This document shows, in pieces, positions 1 through 12,400 of a stretch of 64,000 bases of DNA. A model generated the notes under the pieces. The model worked only from the letters and a program-made list of their open reading frames with translations. It was not told the origin of the DNA and did not search any database. Source of the stretch: Ophiura sarsii (Eukaryota > Echinodermata > Ophiuroidea > Amphilepidida > Ophiuridae). Location of the stretch: positions 40,351,437 to 40,415,436 of the forward strand of contig CM069447.1 in NCBI GenBank assembly GCA_035610835.1, written 5' to 3'. The translations under genes and the position numbers were made by a program. Within the stretch, counting starts at the first letter, position 1; every line of letters begins with the position of its first letter.

Positions 1-58
1 ATTGACAAATGGATATCATTTGAAACACGATTGACAAATGGATATCATGTGAAACACA
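1..58. repeat. Tandem repeat, two copies of 29 bp
   Basis: attgacaaatggatatcat opens the window and repeats once 29 bases later, with one substitution. More copies may lie to the left of the window. Confidence 0.75.
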
Positions 59-1204
59 ATGTCTTTACATATAGTATAAGTTGATGAATGCTCCTCTCTG
101 AATCCTGCTTAATTTCTTTTGCCATTCATTAAATTTCTCAATAATTATATACATACAATAGAGCATCATCAATATTTAGGTACCTGTTGTTTTAAATTAT
201 ATACTATTTACAACAATAACAATTATACACGACAAGAGTGTTTCCATGGAGCTTAATATAAACAGAAAAACTATCTATGCCGATCCAATAATCTTTACTT
301 TATGATTTATATTTACAAGAACATTGTATAATATCTATGATGATTACAACCCAATCAAGTATGTCACAATAGAGAGCCCTTTAGGCGACAAAAACAATTA
401 CAATACACCTTCTACGGGTGCAAATATTTTGCCTTTTTAAAACAAATTGCTTTGAAGTGCTTTGATTTATTTTTTGAAATTGTATTTACAAAATTGATTG
501 TTTTTGAATAATTAGAAAATTGTTGAACATTCTCAAAAATGTTTGAGAATACTTTGGATACCCCCTCACCTCACCCTTCGCCCACCCCACCCAAAAAACC
601 ACACCTACACAAACAAAAACATCAACATATCCTTTATGAGAGGTTCGTTCGCCCGTAGAACATGGTTTTATGGTAGTCTTATGAACCTATTGGGAATTGC
701 ACCGCGATAAAGAACAAAATAAAGGTAGCTTGGAGGGCTGCAAATATTGGGCAATTAAAAAAACACGGACACAATTTCCGGCTACGTTATAACTTCATTA
801 TGGGCAATACTCAATTCAATTGACTCAATAAGTATACAAAATATATTTGCCGAAAGAACGTAGACCAGATTAGTAATGCATCGTTGTAGCTTTTGCCATC
901 ACATGTATTGATTTACTTCATTGTCGCAATTATTACAAGCATCGTTCATATTGACAAACACGATTTCTTAACCCAACATGATGTAAATGAAGCACAATGC
1001 AGCAGTGGCTAATTTTATTTTAAGAGCACAGATGTGGGACACGGTGGTCATGATATGTTAGCGTTGATTTATTAGCAAACCAAACACTTTTAATGTACAT
1101 AACTCGACAATTTGTATTTTCTTTTTTGAGACAAATTAATTATCATTAATCTGTAACTTTGTATAGGAATGTGATATAACATTGACATTGATACCAAACT
1201 GCAT

Positions 1205-1372
1205 TATCCTGATATAAATAACTCAATTTTCATATGTTCCTCATTGTCCCTTAATTAAAACATTATCATGATATAAATAACTCAATGTTCATATGTCCCT
1301 CATTGTCCCTTAATTAAAACATTATCTTGATATAAATAACTCAATTTTCATATGTCCCTCATTGTGTCTCAT
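1205..1372. repeat. Tandem repeat, three copies of 59 bp
   Basis: The block starting atataaataactcaa occurs at 1212, 1271 and 1330 and continues with catatgtccctcattgtc. Only a few substitutions separate the copies. AT-rich, non-coding. Confidence 0.8.
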
Positions 1373-2139
1373 TTACTTGCATTTAGTTTACATATAGAAT
1401 GAGTTGAAGAATCCTGCTAAATCTCTAATATGTATTTAACACATTTATATATTTTAGAATATCATCAATATTTAGATATTGCTTGCTTTGAATACTCTCC
1501 GATTCACCACAGCAACACATGGCACACGTGTTACCACTGAGCTTCATATTTCGGAAGTATGTCCTTTTTGTATTCAAAAGAGTCCCAACCTTTGTTTTCA
1601 TTCATCTTTTAGTTGGCCATTGATTAATGAAAACGTTGCAAATGTTACTGACTGTTAAAACGGTATCTCACAGTTTCTTTGACCATTGGCTTTAAAGCTT
1701 CACAATTTAATATATACATTTCCACTGACAATAAAAGAAGTCAAGAAACAATGAAACTAATGAGGACAAAATGTCTGGAGTTAGTAATAAAAGTTCTAAC
1801 CTGGAGCAATATGCGAACAGTCGTTCTTTCTTTTCTTCTTCTTTCATTTCTATCTTCCCATCTTCCAATCTTCCCGCGTTCCCGTCTTTCCGTCTTCTTT
1901 CCTCCTTTCCTTCTCTTCTTCTTTTCTTCCTTACTTCTTTGTGTACTGAATGCATCTACTACGTGCAAGGTCTCGCATTAGGTTAATATGCACGTAAGTA
2001 ACCATGCGCCAGTTTATCGCGCAAAAATACGCACTGTCTGCAGTTAAATGTGCATAAACTGTAGCAGTTTTGTATGACGATTCGTGACATACTTCTTAGC
2101 AAGCGTCTACAACGTAATATCATTTTAGATATTTAGAAT

Positions 2140-2690
2140 GACGGCAATATCAAGGACGTTTTGGAATAAGATTGTGCATTTTCAGCAACTAAGGGCAAGA
2201 GAAAATTACGCATTTATTTTTGTCGCTTCTTAAGGTAGTTTCCCCCTGTGAGATAGGACGTCATGATTTAGCCATATCATTCGTATCTGCAAATGTGTTT
2301 TTATTATTTAAAAAAAATGATTATGACTATGTTATCCTTCTCCGTCTGTATTCCTCAGCGTTCCTTTCCATAACCACACATTCACATTGTCAAGATTAAC
2401 GCATATCTGCAAAATAAAAAAATACGATTTAAGGCTAAATATGTCTCACATTGAAGTTATGAAACACGGGGTCAATATTCATTTATGAGACTATAATGCC
2501 ATGGTCCGTCATGTAAATTCAAGGGTTGGGAGACAATCGTCTATGATTATAGGTCTTCTGACCCCCGAAATACAATCACAACTTTTGGATTGATTCCCGA
2601 AGAAGAAAGATATTTGGATGTTTAATAGGTTCCTCTTTTTTAATTTTCAGCCGTCGTTCCAAAATCCGCCGTGTAAAATATACATGTAGC
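2140..2690. repeat. Dispersed repeat, first copy
   Basis: This stretch matches 13245-13830 in the same orientation, for example ttttcagcaactaaggg and atggtccgtcatgtaaattc, and ends with the shared agccgtcgttcc. About 80-90 percent by eye with small indels. No coding potential and no clear termini, so the family is unknown. Confidence 0.65.
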
Positions 2691-3662
2691 TAATATAGCT
2701 AAAGTAATTTAAAGGCTTTCGCATCAATTTTCCTTTAATGAAAAACTTTCACTTTTTATAAAACGGATTTGAATTAATTTACTGAATTATCAATAATTGT
2801 CATTTAGGTGTGCTGTTAAATCTCAAATTGTCATGTATTTCACTTTTCTTATTTTTTTTTCAATTAGTACATGAAATGAAATTTTCAATTTCAAATTTCC
2901 AAAAGCCTATTTAAACAGATTCAAATCAATTAATATGAACATCGAAAACCTGCAAAGGAAAAGTCAGTCCGCAGGGGTTTCATTGAAATGTCCACGAGCC
3001 GCGTATCCCGTGTACTGTTCACGCAAATGGCGCACGCACCAACCAATGGGCTTACAGATTCTATTGCATCAGTTCGTGACACGTTACTCGCTATGTTTTT
3101 GGCGCATGTGGTGGCTTGGTAATACGTATTATTTACGCATTGAGGGCGGGGGTAACTTAAGCTCAATCAAGCAACCATTTTGCCGGGTTGGTGTTGTCGG
3201 GAAAGGGAGCGAAGCAATGAAGTACACAGTTACGATTTTATCTCATCTTCTTATTTCATTGGTTGAATAATACAAACTTGGGAACACCGTTATCCCGATT
3301 GAAATTCGGACTGAACAAGAAATGTCCATATAAATGGGGTGACAGGTGATGTCAGACCGACCATTTGGTCGACAGTTGCCATTGTTCTTTGCCCGGCGGT
3401 ATGCGCGCGCACCCTGCTTTTTTTTAGGACTCGTGCTTTTAAAACTCGCGCCAACGCATTATAAAGGGCAATTAGGCATAGTGAATAGTGTTGTGGTCAT
3501 ATGCTGTTCGCTCAAGCATGTAACGACAGTCCAATCCCTTCGACCCAGAAAACTTCTGAATGTTCTAGACTGAAAGAAAAGGTGAAGGAGGGGATACAAA
3601 AAGAGAATAATTGGTTTGGTTATCATCAAAAAATGGTTCCCATTTCATCAAACCTAACTTAC

Positions 3663-3799
3663 TTGCTTATATTGGGTGTCAACAGTTGCAAGGTATCCGC
3701 CTTTATCCTGGCAATCATTTCGGGCATTCACCCAGGACAGTAAATCTGTTCCATTGTAATAACATTTGTATCCAAAGCCAACCCATCCATCGTCACATT
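3663..3799 (-). CDS. Copy A exon 4: first half of a C-type lectin domain
   Basis: A 137-bp exon starts in phase 1 after ...caataag and ends in phase 0 at CAA followed by gtaagt. Joined to the linker exon it reads ECDDGWVGFGYKCYY, then NARNDCQDKGGYLATVD. This is the start of a long-form C-type lectin domain: the N-terminal hairpin with two cysteines, the aromatic/GW signature, and the first core cysteine followed by GGYLA. Phase and frame agree with the upstream exon, which supports one gene. The second half, with the WIGL and calcium/sugar-binding (EPN or QPD) region, was not found between 1 and 3662, so sugar specificity cannot be predicted; the remaining exons probably lie beyond the left edge. 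An alternative is that this exon is a leftover of a broken gene. Confidence 0.72.
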
Positions 3800-4269
3800 C
3801 TTATTGCATTTAAAAAACAGGATCAATATAATAAACCATAAACATGTTAAATTAATTCAGGGATGCACATATACCTATATATAAGTTGCAATCAGTTGTG
3901 TATAGAGAACGATGCGGTCTCCGTGTTGAATTCCTATGACATCGTCGTGCGAATGCAACAACACCGTATCGACATGTTGCTATATTTGCAAGAGAAACAT
4001 TTTTATGTTTTACATACTTCAGTAATTATTGTGTAATTTTGGGTAACCATAAAAAAAAAAAAACGCTGATAGAACTAGATGTAAAAGAAAAAACATTTTT
4101 TAATTATGTTAAGCAAAATGAATAGTTTTCTTTGTCGATGACTAAAATTTAGTTCTTTTTTGTCAAAGCATTCCTAATTTATCATCACGAGACGATGCGT
4201 CACTCTCGATCATCCAGGGTGTACAAAACATACGATAATGTCAGAAAGATTATAATATTATGGAAACAA

Positions 4270-4645
4270 ATTAATATGAATTTAAATTTTCGATCTCAAC
4301 ACAAGAAATAATTACCTGGAATGTTCAAGTGTGTCTACACCTTTCATCAGCAGACTAATGACTCGACTTGGCCTTTTGGAGGGTTGAGAGAGGGGTCAAT
4401 GAGGCAATTTACATCAGAGCCAACCAACCATCACTCAATAAAGACGGGGGCAGGTACAAATTACCAAGAGTCTATGACCCGATTCTGACGTCACACCTCC
4501 AAAAGGTCAAGTCGAGTCATTAGTCTGCTGATGAAAGGTGTAGAAACACCTGCAAATTCCATGTAATTATTTCTTGTGTTGAGATCAAAAGTTTAACTTC
4601 ATATTATTTATCACCAACACATATGAACTTTCATTCTAATGAAAA
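4270..4645 (+). mobile_element. Minimal Penelope-derived element with inverted ends
   Basis: About 105-base inverted ends (4292-4380 and 4495-4590) match those of the Penelope-like element at 29.7-30.9 kb. Between them lie only about 45 codons, in plus orientation, for the protein's last segment, AIYIRANQPSLNKDGG through HLQKVKSSH and a stop. The right end carries the additional 60-base tail (ttaacttcatattatttatc). It is an extreme 5' truncation, located in intron 3 of copy A. Confidence 0.75.
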
Positions 4646-5656
4646 CAAATTATTTATCAAATGTCTGAGAAAAATGTAATATTTAGATTGGGACGGAGTT
4701 TATGATATTGAGTGATTCAGACAACTAGATAATGTGCCAGCTATTAGCAACGTTCAAAATAATGTTCACATACAAACTGTCTTGGGTTTAATATCGCCAA
4801 TTTGCACGATACCTGCTAGTTTATCACAATTGAAAACCAAAAGATGGTTAGTCTGAATGTTTTCAGTTATTGACCAAGTTCAAGATAACCAATAACATTG
4901 CTTTTTATATTCTATATTTTAATATAAATGGTGGGAGGATACCAAGGACACCTGCTTTCGGACCGTACAAATCCAAAAGTTGCTCATAATGCTGTATCCG
5001 ACATATCTTAGTGTAAATGCTAACTAAGCAGTGGTTGATTTAAAAGAAAATCAAAATGAAAGGCACGTCGCCCGACAAAATCTCTGCCGTGGCAAAACTT
5101 ATTCTGTGTTGTTAGTCAAACAATATTTAATTTCTAAACTTGAAATTCTACTATGTTTTGTTTATATCTCACATAATATATCATGTCCAAATCAGAAAGA
5201 AATAGATAATATTCTATTAATTTATTTTAATACAAATGGAGGCGCAAACGTGCACGTGTTTTGCATGTGATTAACATCGGACTGGTAAGAATACCAGACT
5301 TTGCATCCATGGTTTTTGGAAGGCGGACTTACTTGGCTTTATTTTTTTTTTTGGGGTCGGTAGGTCAATTGTTAGCTTTTTGAAATGCCAAATCACACTG
5401 GAATGATTCATATTTTACATTTTTTCGTTTTCAAAGTCCAAAACAGGACCTTAGATGACTATAATTGACCCCAAATAAAGATGGTTCATTTATGCATATT
5501 AGCTATTATAATGACGGGTTTTGGATGGATCTCAATAGCTTTATTGTACAGATGTACCCTTTTTCTTACCAGATCACCAGAGTATGTAACCCTTTTTTTT
5601 CTGACTTGAATTTTCGAATATATTTCTAATTTTAAACATTATTCTATTGTAACACT

Positions 5657-6567
5657 TACACTGAAAACTTAAACTAGTCAGGCACAGGCTGGACTAACTT
5701 TAAACTAGCCAAGCAGGCTAGTCAAGCCTGCTGGATAGGTTATGGCTGACTTAAGGTTAGTCCGGCTCAGCCTGACTAGCTTGATTTGTTCTGCTTATGT
5801 TAGTCAAGCTGGAGCATTGCTGGACTAGCTATACTAGCTTGATGTGAGTCCGTCCTAAGCTGGACTAGTTTATGCTAGTCGCATTGCTGGACTAGCTTAA
5901 CGTTAGTCAATGCACTGAGATGCAATTTAATGTTCTTATATCAGCTTTAATGTTTTTATTTTAATACAGGTTGACTTATCACTAACCCCACTCAATTGTT
6001 TAAATCTTCTTCATGCTGACTATACACTCTTTAAATATAAGGGTGAGAACAAAAATACTCTAACACAGGACTGAAATTGTTTTCACTCTAAAAGAGTGGA
6101 AGATTATTCTATAGAGAGTGATTTATCCAATTCTCATGTCACTCTCTCACCGAGTGATGAAATTTAAACAAGAATAAATTAATTATTCACTCCGATTCAT
6201 AGATTGATATTCTCTGTTTATCGGAAATAAACACCTCTGATATCATATTCTGCTCACATTACATACAACCATTGCTACGAGGTAATGGTCAAAGAATAAA
6301 ACCTAGTTGAGCGACTTACGTAAAGCTACTCCAGCAATGCTGGACTAGGCTAAAGCTAGTCAAGATTGGCACCATCTGGACTAACTTAAAGCTAGTCGAG
6401 ATATTAGCCTAAACTAGTCCCGCTTAGGACGGACTAATATCAAGCTAGTCGAGCGACTAACGTAAAGCTAATCCATCAATGCTGGACTAGGCTAAAGCTA
6501 GTCAATATGGGCACCATCTAGACTAGCTTTAAGCTAGTCAGGCTGACCAGTTTAGGTTTTCAGTGTA
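5657..6567. mobile_element. Foldback element with GACTAGC-type subrepeats
   Basis: The ends tacactgaaaac and gttttcagtgta are perfect inverted repeats. The two arms (5657-5915 and 6300-6567) are filled with many copies of a short motif, gactagctt or aagctagtc, in opposite orientations, so the arms pair imperfectly along about 260 bases. The 390-base centre is AT-rich with no coding sequence. This is a non-autonomous foldback transposon in intron 3 of copy A; the mobilising transposase family is not clear. Confidence 0.7.
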
Positions 6568-7489
6568 TCTTGTCATATTAAATGATAATTTACTGAATTT
6601 AGGTATTTTTCTGTTAAAGCATTCCAAAATGTATGTCGCTGTTGTTTAGAATAAATGAAAATATGTCATAATTATTTGAGAAACCAAGATAGAGGTTACT
6701 TGGACTTGGTAAGGGGTAACACGAGGGGTCATATATGGGGTCAATCGAGGTCATTTGGGTGACAAATTTGAACTCCGAAAATGTAAGTTAGGTATTTTTC
6801 ATATGTTAAACCAAGTTAGAGATTATATATGGATATGGTATGAGGGTCACGCGAGGGGTCATGTAGGGGTCAATTGAGGACATTTTTGTGACAAATGTGT
6901 AACTTGTAATTTTTGTTTCTGAGTTTTTTTATTTTTACTGTCGGTCGGGCTAATTGAAAAGAGAATGAGTATGTAGCCACCCGCGTAAATACAAATCTGC
7001 ATATGCACAAACTTGGATGGATGAGTTCTTGGACCACTTTACATAATCGCTTATCTCTCCGATTTTATAACGCGCACTTATATCCACCCTACAGGGTGTT
7101 CCAGGCGCGATTGCTAGTATTTCTAAGCTGCAATTAGGAATTCGTCACAATAATTTTGCTTCACCTATGCTATCATAGCAGCACTAATAGCATATTATAT
7201 TGTAATATCGCCCTTTTCAACAGCTACCCAATCTCACTTGGGTCAATGTGGCAATTGAGACTAAGTATCTGGCCCAATGATGACCATGATAACACTTTGT
7301 ACACGGCGGTTCTATAACTCACAACCTTTTGAGTATGAGTCCCACGCTGTTCCGCTGGACCACACGTGATCATGACTGTACATAGTTGTATTCCAGTATC
7401 GAGCGATACTCGTATACCAGTAGCTGGGACCTAAAGGACACCTTTTCCTTATCACATACCATAGCAGATTGGGGTTCCCAGCCGTATAC

Positions 7490-7541
7490 CTGTAGGGCAA
7501 GTATGTTCACACTGGTATCCGTCACAGTAACCATCATCACA
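7490..7541 (-). CDS. Copy A exon 3: four-cysteine linker micro-exon
   Basis: This 52-bp micro-exon encodes 17 residues, CDDGYCDGYQCEHTCPT, plus one base. It starts after the acceptor ttggtttcag (phase 0) and ends in phase 1 before gtatac. Four cysteines are spaced 4, 4 and 3 residues apart, so it could form a tiny disulfide-tied spacer between the PAN domain and the lectin module. The same exon, with one or two changes, occurs in copies B (29576) and C (50337), which strongly supports it being real. I do not recognise it as any named domain; it resembles a fragment of an EGF-type module. Confidence 0.75.
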
Positions 7542-8852
7542 CTGAAACCAACAGAAGCACATTAGTCAACAAATCAACATTTAATCTTGTAATAAAACAC
7601 AATATATTAAGCGACAGTATAAATCGGTTTTATTGCTGTACAACTTGCAGCTTGATGTTAACAAAACGCTGTAAAAAAATGAGGGGTATGGTTTAAATGA
7701 TAGACTTTGCTAATTCCAAACACAAAAGTGCCATATGACGCCAGTAAATCTATGTTTTATCGGTTATTTAAAGGGCCCGTTACTTTTTTAGATTATTACG
7801 TACGTGGATGTTGATACGTATAGTGATTCAAATATTACTTTGCGGCCTATCGTAAAAGTCTCACGTATATGTCAATTATAATACGTATACGTACTGCATT
7901 GAAAACCAGAATGATATGTGTTTGGTTTCTATTCAGTGAAACTCATGATCATGTTTTATAACAAAGGATGATATGTTGGTTGACGATTTCTGTTATTAAT
8001 ACTTTACACGCGGCTTTTGTTTTACCAAATACAAACAGAGCTCCCAGAAACCTTTTTCAACTGTCAATGTCTTTCGGAAGGATTACTAAACCAATTCTAG
8101 GCATGTTTATACTTATTTTGATTTCTCATGGTGATTCTAAATAATGGTAAATAAAGTCAATTTTGAACTTTTTGAATGTAAGGGAGAGGGGGGGGGGGGG
8201 GGGGGCGTGTACACCATCGAGGCAGGTTCGCCCACCACGTGATTCACATCATTGCGGCCACTGGTTGAATTTGACACGCCATGGGTGGTCTTCAATGTTA
8301 TTTTGAATAAATATGAAACAAATAAGTAAGAAGCCATCTTTGGCTTTTTAGATGAATTTGGGTAATTTCGATGAGATCTACATCTCAAAACGATATAAAA
8401 TCCATTAATTTCACATGAAATACTGCAAATTAAGCTCTATAATTTTAGATGGTAGTTAGTACGTATATAAGCATGACGGATATAGGAAAAGCCCAACCTA
8501 TGAACAAATTTTGAGCTCCCGCCATGAAGGATCTCTTAGTGCCTCTTTAAAGTTGACGTCTCTAGGCTATTTCAAATGCAAATGAGGCAAACATTCCCCG
8601 CTCTCCCATATTCTGCAGACGACAGCCGCGTAGAAAGTGTTAAAACATAGGCCTATCATTAACATGATTAATACAACGAAAACACAAAGTACAAAATAAA
8701 AACACATTTTACGTAATGGTATGTTGCTATAAAAGAACTAATCCACACACAGCATTCCTTCGTTAGAAATCATATCATGAGTTTCAATGAATAGCAAAAC
8801 ATATAACTCTGGTCATCAATCAGTGCTAGTTTGGTAGTGCTGTTTTAGATAC
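7542..8852 (-). other. Copy A intron 2
   Basis: Mostly sequence shared with copies B and C. A G tract at about 8188-8206 and its flank are specific to copy A. No exon seen. Confidence 0.6.
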
Positions 8853-9124
8853 CTCATGTCCGTTTTCTTCATGTTGATCATAGTAGCTCCAACCAGAATT
8901 CTTTATGTAATCTTCCGGGTAGTCTGCCTTGGTTGCATCGTTGATCAAACATACCCGATCCACGTTGTGCCAGTTGAAAGAGACGCACTCAAGCACTCTA
9001 TTGCAATACGTTGCACACCCTAAATAATTACGAGCATCAATACCACTCTCCAAGATGTGATTTTGCAGCATGAATCCCGCGGCGTGTTGTCTGTATGCCG
9101 CCTGAGTGCACTCTTGTCGCGATA
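8853..9124 (-). CDS. Copy A exon 2: PAN/apple-like domain
   Basis: This exon of 272 bp encodes about 90 residues and is entered in phase 1 (acceptor ...ttgatag) and left in phase 0 at GAG followed by gtatct. The residues contain the pattern LGCATYCNRVLECVSFNW and a later DRVCLIND, which is the cysteine, aromatic and asparagine pattern of PAN/apple domains (protein or carbohydrate binding in secreted and surface proteins). Five cysteines are visible, an odd number, so one may pair with the linker exon that follows. The domain is uninterrupted here, unlike in copy B. The reading frame runs on past the donor to a stop, but the donor is shared by all copies. Assignment to the PAN superfamily is by motif only; the ligand is unknown. 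Confidence 0.8.
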
Positions 9125-10550
9125 CTATCAATATGATACAAGAAAAAACGATATGAATATACATGCTTTGCGCAATATATACCTCGAAAGTCAAATCGAT
9201 ATTGTAATTACATTTATCTAAAGAGCAGCAGTGCCCTCAAAATTAAAAGTATTCGAATGATATGGTTAAAATACTACCCATACCCTTTCTACATGTTTGC
9301 TGTCCTACGCAAGCGAATATATTACGAAGCAGGCAACTTTATCCATAACCAGCCAGGTTATATTTTTGTGTGGAAACTGGGGGAGTATGATTTGTTAAAC
9401 TAAATAATCGCCGCGAAACCCACGGGATCGACCCCGGGCCCTCCGATCGTCGCGCCAAGTCCATAATCACTCGGCTAACCCAGTCAATAGTTAGGTCACC
9501 CAAGCCCTATATGAAAGCTATGAAGATTGTTAAACGGGGTCAGTCGTCACAAACATTCGCAAACACAATAGTCAAACGACCTTGCTATTGTCATGCTATT
9601 GTCAACACCCCCTACACAGAGGTCTGCAGTGCAAATCTGTACGATTTTCGCCATGTAATGTCTATGGCAGATTTCATTCCGTGTTATAAAGCTATGAGGT
9701 TTCCGTGGTCTTCGCTATCTCCAAGCAGATAGAGCAATACGTACATGGACTTTTTTGTAGACGAGGGTTCATTTCATGATTTGGTGAGGTTTAGAATGAG
9801 TTAGGATTCCTGTAATTTTGAAGACCACGGATTTCCAAAACGTGAATTTTCCGACATTGTACGACATAAATTTGGGCACCAAACGTTTTTAAAACTATAC
9901 ATTTTACCATTCTGCAGATGTTATTGACCCTCCTCTAAAATTCTACATGATTTTTAACACGTTTCTTAGTTTTTGAGATGCCCAAAATAGACCATTTTCC
10001 GAAGCTATTTCTAGCAAATATTGCAGTCACTAAGACTCCATTGTTTTATTGCGTATAACAAAATATGACATGCAGCGTGACCTCCCTACTGGCTGAACCT
10101 GCCAACGCTCAGCCGGGCAGCGATTTCGTACACACATATCAGCTTGGTTGATGACGTCATCGAATCGAATGCTGTAGCATGCGCGTGGACATTGCTTTTG
10201 CCGTAGTGAATCGTAGGTTTAAGGAAGGTTAGTGTTAATATCTATTGTAGTTAAGATATGTATATACATGTATAATAATGAATAACAATTATAGACTAGG
10301 TCAAATTGGCGTCAACGAAAGTAACAAATACCTTAAATACACGGTATTGAACGTTTGGATTTTTAATCATGTTTTTTATGCTAACATTTATTTGAATATC
10401 GAGCTATGTATCTGTTATGGTTAAGTAAAACCGTGGTACATGCACAATATTTCCGTAGTAATGTAATGGAGTCGATCAAATTTGCTTATCGAAATGGTTT
10501 TCAAGCCCTGCACAACAAAACAACAACAATAGCAACAACAATTATCTCAC
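9125..10550 (-). other. Copy A intron 1
   Basis: Holds a tRNA-derived repeat (9400-9486) and about 600 bases (9490-10080) with no match in the other copies. The part next to exon 1 is conserved. Confidence 0.6.
9400..9486 (-). repeat. tRNA-derived SINE-like sequence, copy A intron 1
   Basis: On the minus strand, ttagccgagtgattatgg resembles a pol III A box and ggggtcgatccc a B box, about 35 bases apart. The same sequence is at 52400-52466 in copy C. It is a tRNA-derived repeat and not a gene: acceptor stem pairing is poor and there is no clear anticodon arm. It predates the split of copies A and C. Confidence 0.5.
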
Positions 10551-10605
10551 CTTTGTACTGAGCAATGTGTACACTTGCTACAATTAGCACCAGACGAAGA
10601 GCCAT
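10551..10605 (-). CDS. Copy A exon 1: signal peptide
   Basis: This is the first coding exon of the PAN-lectin gene copy A. It encodes 18 residues beginning MALRLVLIVA, a short charged start followed by a hydrophobic stretch, as expected of a signal peptide for secretion. The exon ends in phase 1 (one base of the next codon) at a clear donor, AAAG followed by gtgaga. The start is chosen because the same ATG, reading frame and donor recur in copies B (33956) and C (54314), and because no upstream ATG in frame is shared. Just inside intron 1 lies an AAC/GTT-rich microsatellite that all three copies share. The protein would pass through the secretory pathway; the function is inferred from the downstream domains. 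Confidence 0.8.
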
Positions 10606-10706
10606 TCCGAAGAGAGAATGTGGCGAGTATTTGTAAACCAAATTTGATGCGTAGCATAGGAAAATAATAAACCAATATGGATAGTTTAATAATGCACAAT
10701 CGTGTG

Positions 10707-10714
10707 AAAATATA
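10707..10714 (-). promoter_or_regulatory. Putative TATA box of copy A
   Basis: On the minus strand the sequence TATATTTT lies about 105 bases upstream of the copy A start codon. The surrounding block (gtctgtatattttcacacg) is nearly identical in copies B and C at about the same distance, while flanking DNA has diverged, so it is a fair candidate for the core promoter. Conservation could also be simple shared ancestry of the duplicated block. Confidence 0.45.
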
Positions 10715-10740
10715 CAGACTATAACATCATGAGACACTGT

Positions 10741-11400
10741 ACTTTTAAGGGTTCGTCCTTGGGAAAGCTAATAAGAAACCCACTCTTGATAAAAATATTT
10801 CAAAATAGGTTAATTTTGCATTCACTTTCTGGTTTTCATAAAACCACACTTCCTGTGTGCCAATGTTCTGATCACGCACAAATTATGACTACGACTTGAT
10901 GTTGTGTATGCAACGACCGTAATTTGCACCCTATTTCTTCGAAGCAATTCATAACAATTGGAAACTTCCTAAATCCATTAGCATAGATACAGATGCAAGT
11001 AAAATGCTCTGACCAAAATATATTTATAAACATAAAAGGATTGCACTAATTAACCCTAACAAGCCCTTTCTAAAGAAAAACAATTTTTTCCTCCTCTCAA
11101 CACGTATAAACCAATAAATATTTACACCAAAAACAAATCATATTATATAAAATGCTAAAAGAATTTACATACAAGAAAAAGAAATCATATAAATGAAACA
11201 CACATACAATTATTAAATATATTTTCATATGCAATTATGCTTAACAAACTAAATGTGTTCCTTATGAGAAAGGCACAGTTTGTGATGAATTGATTATTTA
11301 TGTTCGCATACATTATTTACAACACCACACCATTAACCAAGGGGCGGCATTGTTATTTATTGCCCAATATCACCATAGTGATTTAATAACAATCCACGTT
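10741..11400 (-). repeat. 5'-flank duplicon of copy A
   Basis: Reference copy of the upstream duplicon, uninterrupted from the promoter block to about 11400. It contains the empty site of the LINE insertion seen in copy C (gcaattcataacaattgg near 10945-10962). No coding sequence is visible. It would hold any distal promoter elements of copy A. Confidence 0.7.
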
Positions 11401-11524
11401 TAAATCATAAATACTGGAGAGTATTTATGGTTGGTTAGATACATAAGGGGCTGTAATTTTCTTCGGTAGGGGATGGGGGAGGGGGTGGGTTTAGTTGGTT
11501 GGTACGTTTTTTCTGTCATGACTG

Positions 11525-12245
11525 ACAGCTCGTGACTTTGGTGATGACACGCCACTTCCGTCGGTCAGCAGCCAATGGATAAATGACTGAAGTAAGATGC
11601 CCAACCAGAGTTTTTATTCTGTCGAACCATCTTGACCTTGGCCGGCCTCATCCGCGTGCACCCTCAATCTTGCCCTGCATGATCACCTTCTCTTGACAGT
11701 TTCCTTGGCGTCTGACAATGTGACCGAAATAAGAGAGAGTTTGGGAATTGATCAGCCCAAATAGTCTTCACACCATCCTCCTGAAGCACACTCACATTGG
11801 TTCTCTTCATGACCCAGGTGATCCTTAACATCCGGCGTCAACACCACATTTCAAATGCATTACTTTTGTTACAGATTGCAGTTGTCAGTGTCCAGGATTC
11901 ACAGCCGTAGGTTGAAATAGGGAAAACGAGTGCTTTGACCAGGCGTACCTTGGTTGATATAGTGATGCCTCTGTCAGCCCATATTTTTGAGAGCTGTGTC
12001 ATTGCAGATCTATCTAGCCATAGCCAAACGATGCCTGATTTCTGTATAACATCCTCTTTCTTGAGTGATGAGAGATCCGAGGAAATTGAACTGTTGGATC
12101 TGATCCACATTTTGACCGTCAACTATATAGAAGAGGGGTAATGTTTCCATCATCACCGATGACCATGAACTTTGTTTTGGCAAAATTGAGACATAGGCCC
12201 AATCTCTCACTTTCATTCTTGACCTTCTTCAGCAAGATCTACACA
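11525..12245 (-). pseudogene. LINE relic, C-terminal part (different subfamily)
   Basis: Overlapping broken frames on the minus strand (12216 down to about 11550) read NVDQIQQFNFLGSLIT, then TEIRHRLAMAR, KIWADRGITISTKVRLVKAL, YGCESWTLT and further down LTSVIYPLAADRRKW. This is the region after the polymerase in RTE/jockey-like elements, from a subfamily distinct from the one at 58 kb. At least two frameshifts and a 5' truncation show it is dead. Confidence 0.72.
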
Positions 12246-12284
12246 ATCTTCACGAACTTATATATTTGAGCAAAACTAATCTTC

Positions 12285-12400
12285 TGCGTATACCTTTTTC
12301 CTTTTCCTTGTCACTCTATGAAAAACACTCTCTGGCTTGCGACGCTGTGGTGTATGTACCGATAGAAGGCTCACTCACTGACCGCTGGATATGACCTTTT
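12285..12400. repeat. LINE 3'-terminal scrap
   Basis: ttttccttttccttgtcactctatga followed by a tcactcactgaccgct segment resembles 38636-38695, the 3' end of the LINE relic there. It lies upstream of the relic at 11525-12245 and belongs to a separate insertion. Confidence 0.45.

Larger units (their letters stand above)
1..3662. other. Region left of the CTLD exon: no gene recognised
   Basis: If copy A continues to the left, this is intron sequence. It holds the tandem repeats at 1-58 and 1205-1372, the dispersed repeat at 2140-2690 and a slightly GC-richer stretch at 2940-3600 without a convincing frame. I searched by eye for the second half of a C-type lectin domain on the minus strand and saw none. 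Confidence 0.5.
3800..7489 (-). other. Copy A intron 3
   Basis: Separates linker and lectin exons. Contains the small Penelope piece (4270-4645), the foldback element (5657-6567) and low-complexity AT-rich DNA. 7090-7489 is the part conserved in all units. Confidence 0.6.

Noticed and set aside
1707..1986. Overlapping frames on both strands rich in Lys/Arg/Glu or Phe/Ser
   Set aside because: They come from a CT-rich tract; both strands and several frames are open only because of low complexity.
2930..3270. Frames on both strands in a GC-richer stretch as the second half of the C-type lectin domain
   Set aside because: None has the WIGL, WNxGEPN-like or closing cysteine pattern.
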